Assembly (NCBI GenBank): GCA_027625915.1
Contig: JANTQA010000057.1
Span: forward strand, 9,548,001 to 9,612,000
Origin: Anaeramoeba flamelloides
Lineage: Eukaryota; Metamonada; Anaeramoebidae
Direction of reading: 5' to 3'
Length of the DNA stretch: 64,000 nucleotides
Positions 36,327 through 47,280 of this stretch are shown in pieces. Under the pieces are notes generated by a model. The model saw nothing but the letters and a program-made list of their open reading frames with translations. It was not told the origin of the DNA and searched no databases. The position numbers were made by a program, and so were the translations under genes. Position 1 is the first letter of the stretch. Every line of letters begins with the position of its first letter.

Positions 36327-39038
36327 TTAATCTGTAATATTAATTTTTTTCCATTCTTTATAAAAATGTATGATGGTTCTAGTAATCAAACTTCTTTCGG
36401 AAGCTCTAGTACAGACAATTGAAACTGAAGGTATTGTACTGGCTGAACAAGTTGCTGTATGGGTCCATTCTATGACAAAAAAGTTAGAATTGTCTTGATT
36501 TTTTTTAATTTCTGGCCTAGATTTCCAAGGTACAGTATATGCAACCGATTTTTCGATTCCAATTTTCATTTTATTTTTTCTAATTTTCAAAAAGCCCGGA
36601 GACAGAGGAAATTCCTTTTCGTTGACTACTGCAACTAAGAAATTGACTCCGCTATCTATCCTATATTTTAATAAAATATTTTTTGGCTTTTCCTTTGGAT
36701 TGATATGGTTAACGCCAGATAATAATTTATTAAAGGCACTGTTAGGGGAGGTTAAAGGAGGCATCACGTGTTCAGCTAACTCTTCAATTGGCTTTTCAAA
36801 TTTTCTAATAGGATTTTGACCGATGCCAGAGTTTTTAGCATTTCTGTTTTTAAGAATTGTGTTAACAAAATAGATTATAGTAGTAATGCCCCAAATGGCC
36901 TTGATTTCGTCATCAAATTTTATTTTAAATTGCTTGTCTTTTTGGTTTTTTTTAAGGGATTCCTTCAGTATCGAGATTTCATTTGGATCCTTTTTCTTGA
37001 CGGCGATTTGGAATGTTTCTTTTAATATGGGGAGTTTAAATAAAGCCGTTTCTTGGTTAAAGCTATATTTCAATAACAAATCCTTTTTATTTAATTCAAT
37101 GATCCCGCTCTTGTAAGTTCGGTGATTTCCTTTAGCTATTTTGACTTGAAATATGGCACGCCCATTTTTACCCAAATCTTTAGCTTCCCGATGGGCTTTG
37201 CTACAAATTAGTTGATAAGGATCAAATCCATATTTTTTCGAAAACTGGTTAGATTTCGTTTTACTATTTTTTTTCCAATTATCCAGAGTGTTTATTAAAT
37301 AAAAAATTAAATACAAATAAGCCCTTGTTTTGGGGCTTTTGGTGATTTGCTTTTTATATTTATTTTTTGTAGATCGTTGAAATATTTGTTTAATTCTCTT
37401 TCTTAAATAAATATTTTTTTTATTAATTAATAACGGGATAATTGCATGCGAACCTTCATAAGGAGATAATTCGAAAGGCACAGAGAGCCTTTTTGTTTGA
37501 TTTTCTCTTTGGTTTCTTTTTGAAGGCAATGGAGTTGTTGTTTTTGATTTGGGTAATTTATTGCTTTTTGTTTTTTGCTTTTTGGGTGTGTGCTTTTTGG
37601 CATTTAATCGGTTGTCATTCCCAAAATCACTATTACTATTGCTATTATTACTATCGTCACCCTCATCTTGATTTTCATTTCCAAAATCACTATTACTCTT
37701 GTTGCTGTTGCTTGTACTATTATTATCATTGCCACTATTATTATATTTTTTAAATTCTCTTTCTGAAGAAGATTGCTTTTTGTTAGATTTATTCTTCTTT
37801 TTATTGCCTTTCAGGGATTTTGATTTTGAATTTTTTTGCTTCTTTCGTTTGTCGGAAAAATCGTCTGAAATGTCTGAGTCTTCACCGTCTTCGTAATTGT
37901 CTGAATTATCAAAATTATTTATATCCTCTGAATTATCTGAATTTTGAGAACTAGAAATATTTGAATTAAATTTTGAAGATTTTTTTTGTCTTTTCGAAAA
38001 AGAATAATGATCTGATTCTGATTTTGAGTTTGTATTTCGATTGGAATTAGAATCAGAATTAGAATTCTGGTTTGAGTCTGAGTCTGGGAAATTAAACCCT
38101 TTTTGGTTATTTACCAGATCATCAAAATCTTGGGAACTATCGCCATTGGAAGAATTGCGTGAATTATTTTGGCTTGAAGATGAGGATCCAAAGCCATCAT
38201 CACTACTATCGAATTGAGGTTGCTTTGATCCCTTTTTCGGAGAATAATTCTTCTTCTTCTTCTTGTTGCTTTTGATTGGATAATCTTCATCCTCATCGAT
38301 GTTGTGAATATCAACTGCATCCCATCCTGAGTTGTCAATTTTTTTTTTTTTCTTTTTCTTTGTAGACCCTTCACTTAAAGGAAGCCCAAGCTCTATACTT
38401 CTCAATTTTATGAATTGTGTTATTGATGTTATTGAATGCGAAAATATATTTTTAATTTCACATTTATTACTACTTTGAAACAAATCAAGAGATTTTTTCG
38501 AGACCAAAAAGGGGTTTATTCCCATTACTCTTTTTGGGGGTTTGTATTTGTTTGGCTGTTCTAAGGATCCTTCAAAGATTAAAAATGTTCGGAGATCCTT
38601 TTCTGAAGAAGGTTGGCTACCATTTTTTTCATATTCAGATTGTAAGTGCAACATAATTAATGCCATTTTCTTTTGTGCACTTCTTTCTCCTTTTAAATAT
38701 TCTGTAATGGGGAAATCACGAACAGAATAATTGGATTTTTTAATGGCACACAAAAATTCTAATAAATTGCCCTTTCTTTGCTTCGACCTTGAACTTGTTT
38801 TGATCACTTTGTTCTTTCTTGTTGGCCTCAAAACATTGACTAAATTCAACAATTGAACACAACTTGGTGAAAAGGCCTCGTCAATGGAAAGGTCTGGGTT
38901 TTGCAAGGTATCTTGCATAAAGAAAAGTGGCTTTTGAAAGCTCTTGCTTATATTTTTTGTTTTACGATTACTAACAACAGTTAGAGAGGGATCATATTGG
39001 ATTTCCTTAAGTCTTTTTGGCTTTGTGACAAGAAACAT
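36327..39038 (-). CDS. Unrecognised 903-residue protein, Ser/Asn/Lys-rich middle and two possible PH-like modules
   Basis: Single open frame from ATG 39038, with base composition clearly less AT-rich than the flanks, so it is a real gene. I do not recognise the family. Residues 1-225 are mixed and probably partly folded (for example LLEFLCAIKKSNYSVRDFPI). Residues about 225-560 are low complexity: Lys runs, Ser/Asn/Asp stretches and acidic-Ser clusters that look like casein-kinase-type phosphorylation sites. Residues about 627-730 alternate beta-like strands and end in a helix (FQVKIAKG, SGIIELNKKDLLLKY, QFKIKFDDEIKAIWGITTII). Residues about 796-903 repeat this plan (NFLVAVVNEKEF, PGFLKIRKNKMKIGIE, FFVIEWTH, and a final helix IIHFYKEWKK). 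Both look PH-like by secondary-structure pattern only. Basic, acidic and Ser-rich content suggests a nuclear or chromatin-related protein, but this is inference. Confidence 0.85.
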   Translation of the reverse strand: MFLVTKPKRLKEIQYDPSLTVVSNRKTKNISKSFQKPLFFMQDTLQNPDLSIDEAFSPSCVQLLNLVNVLRPTRKNKVIKTSSRSKQRKGNLLEFLCAIKKSNYSVRDFPITEYLKGERSAQKKMALIMLHLQSEYEKNGSQPSSEKDLRTFLIFEGSLEQPNKYKPPKRVMGINPFLVSKKSLDLFQSSNKCEIKNIFSHSITSITQFIKLRSIELGLPLSEGSTKKKKKKKIDNSGWDAVDIHNIDEDEDYPIKSNKKKKKNYSPKKGSKQPQFDSSDDGFGSSSSSQNNSRNSSNGDSSQDFDDLVNNQKGFNFPDSDSNQNSNSDSNSNRNTNSKSESDHYSFSKRQKKSSKFNSNISSSQNSDNSEDINNFDNSDNYEDGEDSDISDDFSDKRKKQKNSKSKSLKGNKKKNKSNKKQSSSEREFKKYNNSGNDNNSTSNSNKSNSDFGNENQDEGDDSNNSNSNSDFGNDNRLNAKKHTPKKQKTKSNKLPKSKTTTPLPSKRNQRENQTKRLSVPFELSPYEGSHAIIPLLINKKNIYLRKRIKQIFQRSTKNKYKKQITKSPKTRAYLYLIFYLINTLDNWKKNSKTKSNQFSKKYGFDPYQLICSKAHREAKDLGKNGRAIFQVKIAKGNHRTYKSGIIELNKKDLLLKYSFNQETALFKLPILKETFQIAVKKKDPNEISILKESLKKNQKDKQFKIKFDDEIKAIWGITTIIYFVNTILKNRNAKNSGIGQNPIRKFEKPIEELAEHVMPPLTSPNSAFNKLLSGVNHINPKEKPKNILLKYRIDSGVNFLVAVVNEKEFPLSPGFLKIRKNKMKIGIEKSVAYTVPWKSRPEIKKNQDNSNFFVIEWTHTATCSASTIPSVSIVCTRASERSLITRTIIHFYKEWKKINITD

Positions 39039-39767
39039 TCAAAAAAAAAAATCAGTTGATTGTTTTTTGTAAAAAATGAAAAACCTGTAAAGTTCGAAGA
39101 TTTGGTTTTTTGCTTTTTTACAAATATCATTTTACAGTTGAACTCTTTTGTCAAAATGCTGTGAAGGTTCTGAAATATTTTTTTTAAGTGAGACTGATTA
39201 TTTTTGGGCTTGTAGTTAAAAGTTTAAACGATTTTTTGCTTTCTTTTATTCTTGTTTTTCTTTTTATACATCTTACTTTGGAACTTTGGTTTTTAGAAAA
39301 AGCTAATTTGGAACACAGCTTAGGTAAATTTCAGGAATTTTTTTTATTCTTCTTTTCTTACTAAACTTTCTCTCTTTTCGAAAAAACAATTAAAATTTTG
39401 CAAAACATTTATCGAATTTAATTATTCAAAGCGTTACAGTTTTTCCATTAATAGTCAGGTATCCTTAATTGTTGAACAAAGAGTTCCCCAATTTATGTGT
39501 ATGAATGCACAAACTTTTTTTACTGGATTACAATGGAGAATTTGAGGGTTAAAAAAGATTTCTTCCCTTTTTCTGTTTCGACTGAAAAAAAATTTTTCGA
39601 TTTTTTTTGAATTATTTTCTTCGTTGTATTCTCTTTTTTCTTGATCAAGATTTGTTCTTGCAAAAAAAAGAACAGTAAAATTAAGTAAGGAACAACATAA
39701 GAGTATATTACAAAAAACAATCAGATTAAGTTTCAAGTTTTCAGATAAACGTATTTTTTGTTTTTAA

Positions 39768-40524
39768 GCAATTAATTTCATCAGAGATTTCTCCATAATC
39801 AAAGTATGCTGTAATTAGGTGTAAATGATGTTAGTTCACCATGGTTTCTATAGATATAAAAAATTTATATTTAGTCTTATGTCCAATAAATAATTACATT
39901 GTCTCCTTATGATCACTATTAAAAATTTTCAATTTTGGAAATATTTTATTAAATTCCTTTTCCAAATCTAAAAATAGAAACGTAAATAAAAAATAAGTAT
40001 TCTGGTATTTACTAATTCATATTTAGAACTTCCAAAAATATCTCTTTATTAATTTTTGAATTTCAAAGATTAATACAATAATCATCAACATAAAAAGCCC
40101 AAAGATCAGATTACTTTTGTTTCCTTTTTTTAAAGCTAATTTTAACATCAATATATTTCCAATATTTGAGAAATTTTTTGACAAAAGAATCGATTCCTTA
40201 ATTAAATAATTTTGTAAAAATAATTGACTTTTTTATTAACTAATCAACATTTCGTAACAAATTTCAGAAAGATAACTTGAAACTTTGTATTCTGAAAATT
40301 GATAATTCAACCTTTAAATTCTTGGCAAAACTCAGATTTTTTTCTCAAATTGTTGGGTTTTTTTACTAATACATAAGGATCATTTTTAATTGATGAGATT
40401 ACAACTATTACTGCTTTTACTAATTGATTTTTTAGAGACATTTGAACTAGGTATGCACTAATGTGATTTAACCCAATAACAACACACTTTGATTTTAGGC
40501 TTCTTCTTGGTAGACGCTAATCCC
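39768..40524. mobile_element. TTAA-type element copy with TTAA on both sides, 757 bp
   Basis: TTAA at 39764-39767 and 40525-40528 flank the element; the right end is TAGACGCTAATCCC. The left end has decayed (GCAATTAATTTC). Clearly the same repeat as 6705-7441. Non-coding. Confidence 0.65.
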
Positions 40525-40528
40525 TTAA

Positions 40529-43008
40529 GGTACAAAATTTGTGACTAATTCATAGAAATATCAAACCCATAGTTTTTTGGTGTTTCTACGATTTCTGTTG
40601 CAAAAATTCAACAAATCTTTTTTAATTAAAGATCATAAATAAAAATAGTTCAAAATTTAAGAGGATCATTAATTGTCACATTTTTTGCTCTCATTTCTGA
40701 AATTAATTTTGTTTGATAAAAGTGTATATATGACAAAAACTTGGCAGATCTTGTTAAGGATGAGTACCAGATGATAACCAAAGAAAAAAGTTGGTGATAG
40801 AATATTCTCAAAAATCTCTCATTTTCTTTGTAAAACCACCTGATAACATTGTAAACAAATCCCCCACTATTTTATTTTCCCAAATTCTTTTAGTTGAAAA
40901 ATTTTCGGTTTAGAGTTGATTAAAACTATCAGTACCTGAAAATATTATTGTTAACGATTTGTAATTATTAATATTAGGAGAATTGTTGTTACAATTGATG
41001 AATAATTTCTGATTTATGGAATAAAACCATAAAAATTAATACTTTTACACTGCACCAAATGATGATTAATTAAATTATACTTATTCAAAACATTAACCAA
41101 TCCATCTAAAACCAATAATAATTTAAAATTATCATTTTCCAAATTCTAACAAACCTCTCTAAACAATTATTGTTTTTTTTATTTTGAAATATCTAGATGT
41201 CTAAAGTTATCAAACAATTCAATGAGTATTCTCTATATACCCCACTTTAATTAACTTTAGGTAGGATCATTACTGATTTTTTAAAAAATTTGATTAGTTA
41301 TAAAAAGGATTAGATTTTAAGATTTCCTAATATTCATAATTAAAAATTGTATAAGGTAATTATTTTCATATACTCTATTTTTTTTTGATACAACAAATAA
41401 TTCTTTGATAAAGACAGATTTAAATGAGATAAGTACACAAAAAAAAAAATAAGAAGGTATTTTAGTCAGTGGGGAAAGATACTGCACAGCCATTAGTCAA
41501 AGTTATGTAAAACGTTGGATCTAATTTTCTATCTTATTCGAGTTATACAAAAAGTATTTTTTGCTAAAAAATTTAATTTGAAAATACCAAAAAAATTGAA
41601 ATAAATTTTGTAATTATTTTTTTTTTTATTCCTGTAAAAATTTAAAAAACAAATAAATCAATTTTTGGTTCATTTCGGATTTTTTAAACATCCCAGTTAA
41701 GGGACTAGTAACTCTTATTTATTTTTTTTTTCCACTAGTAATCGAGTGATTAATTTCTAAAGGAGTACAGTTAAACTTGATAAACCAACTCATTTATCAA
41801 CTTTAGAGAAATAGTCTATCATTTTTACATAAAGTTCATTTTTGACAATTAATTTCGAGTAAAAAAATATCATTCTTTTGGTTTGGATTTTTTTACTCTG
41901 AAAAAGAAAAAGAAAAAATTTATTAAAACAATTTTATTTTTAAGAAAACCCACTTTTAGTAATTTCTGAGTTATTATACGAACGAACAAAATGGAGATTT
42001 TTATCACATTTTAAAAATTCAAAAAAAAAAAAATAAATATTAATATCCTTGAAGATCCAGAAAACAACTATGATTAATTTTATTCACAAATATTTATTTT
42101 ATTTCTCGAAATCTAAAATATAAAGAAATATCTTTTTTAAAATATTTAGAATATAAATAAGGAGCTGTTATTTTTAAAATCAGTTATGAGATAATAATTA
42201 TATATATTATTAGATAATTATAATTATTAATTTAAATCAATTTTTATTTGTTTTAGAATATCAAATAATTGAGAAAAAAATAAAATCCAATTATACCATT
42301 AATCATTGGATTAGTACTAAGCCACTGAACTTATTATAATTTATCTTATTAATTAATTACCAAACTAATTAAAAGTAAAAATATTTCTTTTAGTTATTTT
42401 TTCAATATTTCAGGTTTTAAAAAAGTATTTTAGGAAAATTGTTACTTTAATAGTTTGATTGTTTTTCTTAGTTTTATGGTTTACCATCAAAGATAAAATT
42501 GATTCTAACTTTTTTTTGAATAAAAAATAATCTTTTTTTCAAGTTTCAAATAATTATTGTAATTTTTTTGAAATTCAGTAGAGTTTTTAAACTGAGTGAT
42601 TTGAAAACTTTGTAGTTTTTTTTTTAAATTATTTCAAAAACTTAGTGGCTTATTTTTAAAGAGTATAATTGTAGAATTCATTCTCAGACAATAAAACTTC
42701 TTCCTTCATTTATTAAAAGTTTTGTTTTCTGTAATAATTTCAAATTTTGATGTATTAATAGCTTTGGAAAAATGAAGGGATAAAGTTCCAATTTTCCAAA
42801 AACAATTATTCATTTTGGAAAATAGCATCTAAAGGAATTAAATTTTTAGAGTAATCCGATTTTTATCTTAATTTTTCAATTTCTAGATGTGTTAAAATTT
42901 ATTTATGAATTATTTATTATATTTATATGAAAAATTTTTTCTTTACAAAAAACCATACAAATAGTTTTTAAGTAACAATTTTTTTTTAAAAAAACTCTTT
43001 TTTCGTGA
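40529..43008. other. Intergenic, repeats only
   Basis: A TTAAGGGACTAG element end at 41697 whose other end I could not place, and the repeat at 42400-42800. No gene. Confidence 0.5.
42400..42800 (+). repeat. Dispersed repeat (partner 55215-55600)
   Basis: AAAAAAGTATTTTAGGAAAA and TTTCAAGTTTCAAATAATTA match AAAAAAGTATTTTAGGAAGG and TTTCAAGTTTGAAATAATTA. Confidence 0.5.
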
Positions 43009-44135
43009 AGTGGATCATATTTTTTCAAAAATAATATGAAATCTTGTAAAGATCTGAATAATTTTATGTTCTGTAATTTATTTTTTAGCTTATGAAAAGG
43101 ATAAATTAACATCATCTAAACAATTTATCAATTTGAGTCTATTTTTTGAAATCGAAAATTTAAATGTTTCCATTTTAAAACTATTATAATCAACAAATTA
43201 TTTATATAAATACTTAAGTTAATTCTTAAAAATGGTATTATATATTTTAGGTTTTATCTTAGAAAAATTTTGATTTTTACGAAAATTTTTTATTTTGTGA
43301 TTATTTTTAAAGATTAATATTACAATTCATATACCAACAAATAAAATTAATTTTATTCAGATCATTGATAAATATAAACTTCATAGAATCGCGTACATAT
43401 TTTATTAATAAACTTTAAATCTATTAAGCAAAAATTCTTTTCTTTAAAGCTTGAAAAATTTGCGATCCTGGTTTTTAAAAAATGAAAAAAATTGCAAAAA
43501 AATTTAAAATTTTGAAAAACATTTTTAACAAATTGTATGTTTGTATTCACCGATTTTTTTTTAACAATTTATATTATTATTGTAAGAAAAAAAATTGATG
43601 TTGAATTTAGTGTATAAAATTACACAAGTAAAAAATTTCTTGAAGAAAATTTTATTTTGAAAAATCCCAATTCTTCTTACAACAAAAACACAATAAAAGC
43701 TAAACTTTTAAATGATTTTAAAACCTTATGAGTTAGAAATATTGTTCTTAAAAGAAGATTAATTTTTTAATTGGTTGAATAAATCATTTTTTGTTTTTTT
43801 TTTATGGTTAAACAAAAGAATTATCCCAAAAATGAAAAAAAAAATCATTTAATCATATCCCTGTTAATAAAGACCATTGATTGTGTAATTATAATCGAAA
43901 TAATAATAAAAAAGGTAAAAACTTTTTATAATGTAAGAAATAAAATGAGTTCAATAGTTGTATTTTTAAAAATAATATATATATAAAATTTATCTAAGTG
44001 AAACATTATCCTTTTCTGTATTTTTTTGTATATCAGATTTTTTTGAGACTTGGGATCTACAAAATTTGTAAGTAGAGAACATCACTAATAAAATATTTTA
44101 AAATTTTGTCTTTTTTTTCAGTCTAGGACTGATTC
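43009..44135. mobile_element. Second copy of the 13.4-kb TTAA element, without the nested MITE
   Basis: Collinear with 13363-14876 (TATGAAAAGGATAAATTAAC, GATCTACAAAATTTGTAAGT and AGTAGAGAACATCACTAAT). Its own TTAA borders are worn (GTGAAG / TTCAA). Confidence 0.7.
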
Positions 44136-44993
44136 TTCAATTAAAATTTCTAATTTACGATTAAAATTATCTCTGAACATTATATGTTCTTTATCAGTAC
44201 ATCATTGGGAATTTTTAACGGTTTAAAAAAGTTTCGAGTATTTTTAAATTTTTAAGTATTTTCAGGAACATTTCACACACACATAATTATTTAATTTTAT
44301 TTTTATTTTATTTAATAAAAGTCTTGGTATATAATGTACTAAGTTAGAACTTGATTCTAAAAATTAATATTATCCTCTAAATATTTGAAATATTCAAAAA
44401 TAACATATTTTTTATAATTCTTCATTTTTAATTACCTTCAAGACCGAAATAATGAAATTGTTCAAGGTTTATGATGATACTAAACATTATTCTAAGGACC
44501 CCACAATATTTATTTTATACACTTTTAAAAATATTATTTTTTATTTATCAATCTCAACTGAAAAGATAACAACACTATGTTTATAAATCAAAAAAAAAAA
44601 ACAAAAACAAACAGATATATTAGTTAATATATAATATATTTATACCTTTCTTTATTCCCTTATAATTGCTAATATTATTCAAAAAACTCAGAAAAATTGT
44701 AAAAAAATTAATTAAAATAGTTTCAAAAATTTTAGAGTTTAAAGTTATTTCTCTCGAATTAATCGTAATTACCAATTTAAATCTGATTGAGATTATTCTC
44801 ATTTTTTATTTGCAAATTAATAATATATTTATTTGAATAATATTTAATTAGAAATAAAATATATATAAATTTTTACTCAATCAACTGAAAAATAAAATTC
44901 AGTGATTCGAAATAAGATAATCATTGGAAATGAATTTTTGAGGAAAAAAAAGCTACTTTGAATGTTTTTGATAAAGTTTTTTTGTTTCATGAA

Positions 44994-45162
44994 GGGACTA
45001 ACCTCTATTATTTTTTTTTTTACCTAAATTTAATAGAAATTGTAAAAATTTTTTGCCAATTAGTTTGGTTGAAAACTAGTTTATTTTCCATATTAAACTT
45101 ATTTCTAGATAAGGAATCCTTATTTAGAAATTGGCTAAAAAAAAAAAAAAGAGACTAATCCC
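44994..45162. mobile_element. Small 169-bp TTAA-type MITE
   Basis: GGGACTAACCTC at the left, GAGACTAATCCC-TTAA at the right; left border TGAA (one change from TTAA). The ends are inverted copies of about 12 bp and match the larger GGG-ended TTAA elements. Confidence 0.6.
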
Positions 45163-46078
45163 TTAAGATATTTTCTTGAAGATTTTAATTTCAATTCATT
45201 TTGATAAATTTTAGTTTTTTATTTTGTAGTTGGAGTCAATATATCAACATTTGATAGTACATTTTTGGAATACATAACCAATTTTCCCATTTTCAACTTC
45301 TGAAACTTTTATTTGCTATCTTTTTACTTAACTGAAATTATTTTCATTTTTTATCTATTTCTTATTTTTAACTTTTTCATTTTTCTTATATAAAAGAGAA
45401 TTATGATAATATAATCATGAATTTTTTCATTCAAAACAAAGATAAAACTGGTTTTACAATAACACAAGCCTATAATTTTCTTTTCAGCTTTTAACTTGAA
45501 AACTTATTTACAATTTTTGATTGAATTTCCCCATTCAAATTTCAACAAAAAACAATCTTGAACTTCATCTAAGATTCTTGATCACTGAAAAATTCAACTT
45601 TAAATCAAAAAAAATAAAAAAATTAAACAATTTCAGTTACCAATAATGTGATTCAAAATTTTTGAAAAATAGTTTAATAATATGTACACATATAATTATT
45701 GTGTTAAATACCAACCTTGAATAAATCCAAATAATTTAAATTCTTTGGTTTTCGTGTTAACAAAAATATTTCAATTGTCCAACTTTTGTAGAATATTTTT
45801 AATATTAACATTTACTCAAAAACTGATATTATTTTAACTCATAATGGAAATAATTCCTCAAAATTAAACAAAAAATTAAACAAAAAATTGAAATCAATGT
45901 TCGATTGTTACGATAAAAAAAAGAAAGAAAATTTCTTGAATCTGAAATTATTAAAAAAAAAAATGGTTTGTAAATTTGTAAAAAACGATTATTTACATTT
46001 ATTATTATCTATTAATTAATACTATGATTAATCGCTGTTCCCTTTTCCAAAAAAAAAAAACAAATATATATTGTATAT
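45163..46078. other. Intergenic, nothing recognised
   Basis: AT-rich sequence without coding frames or clear repeats. Confidence 0.5.
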
Positions 46079-46672
46079 AAGCTATTTCCAAAAAAGTAGG
46101 ACAGATTTATTTCAAAATATCTTTATTAAAACTTAATTCTAATATTAATACTATTTTAGTGACCTAAATTATTATTCATCAAAAAATAATTGAGTCTTAA
46201 TAATAATTCATTTTGTTTATTAGTGAGAAATTACTTTAATTAAAGAAATCAAAGTTTCTGATCTCAATTTTATCTGATATTTTTTAGGTGTAAAAATTGG
46301 TGTTTATTTTTTTCTTTTTGATCATAAAATAAAAAATTTCTGAAGAGATTTCATAATCTTGATAAAATTTCTTAATAAAATGAAAAGCTTATAACTACAT
46401 TTTGTTTTTTAAAATATTGCTCTCCATTTTTTATTGAAAATGACAGTTCTTGTCTTCTACAAAAAAAAGTGTAATTTTTTTTTTACATTTTTTCAAAATA
46501 TTTTGATAAACATATTTCGAAATAAATACAAACAAAAACAACTGATTCAATCAATCTTAATCATTCCCCTTAATTTTATATTATCAATTTACGAATGAGA
46601 ATACTTGTAAAGAAAATATTATTTGAAATATTAAAAAAACAATTCACCGCTTTTTTGGAAATACCTTATATA
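46079..46672. mobile_element. Copy 3 of the GGTATTTCCAAAAAAGT-ended element, in a TA tract
   Basis: Left ATAAGCTATTTCCAAAAAAG, right CTTTTTTGGAAATACCTTAT, both flanked by TATATA. This is the copy with the clearest ends; inverted ends of about 22 bp. A partial copy of the same interior lies at about 21700-21840, and a left end alone at 24480. Confidence 0.7.
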
Positions 46673-46689
46673 TATATAAACTAAAATTC

Positions 46690-47230
46690 AAAATTTTCCA
46701 CACAGCTAAAACGGTCCAAACAATCACACTAATACAATTTCATTAAAATTGGAAATAATTTTGATTTTTGTAAAATATGAAAATCATTTTTTCAACTTTG
46801 AGTTTTTGTTTTCATTTCATTTTTTGAATTACGTAACTTGCTTTGGTCGATCAAATTTTTTTTCTGCAATTGATATTATGTTAAATTTGTGTTGTTCCAA
46901 ATAGAATAACCCAAATAAAATTAGTTGGTGGTTAGTATCGAACCATTTGATAGATCAATATTCCTAATAGAATTTAAACAAATTTACCAATTTGCATTTT
47001 TTTGTTTTGCTCTCTCCAAAATTTTTAACACACCCTTGATTTATTTGTATTGATAATTATATATTTTTTGGTTTGTGAGTATTGTAATTTATAAACAATT
47101 GTTAACATTTCAATTAGCAAATAGCTCTAATTTGGTTTTTCTTCGAGAATTAATTAAATAAGTTTATTTTTTCAAAAATTGAATTTTGGTGTGTTAAAAA
47201 TTTTGAATTGGGGTTTATATATATATTTAT
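46690..47230 (+). repeat. Dispersed repeat downstream of RasGEF (copies at 58.5 and 23.2 kb)
   Basis: Shares order with 58490-59005 (TTTTGATTTTTGTAAAATATG region, GATCGATCAA region, and GAATTGGGGTTTAT / GGAATGGGGTTTATG at the end) and in reverse with 23200-23550 (AATAGAATTTAAACAAATTT complement). Confidence 0.6.
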
Positions 47231-47280
47231 AAACAACTAAAGACAAAAGAGAAAAAATATTTGGAAAATTATAAATGAAA

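Noticed and set aside
39455-39736. 93-codon minus frame with a hydrophobic start resembling a signal peptide
   Set aside because: It has no ATG (it starts at TTG), sits just upstream of the 903-residue gene, and has no recognisable domain. Likely chance.
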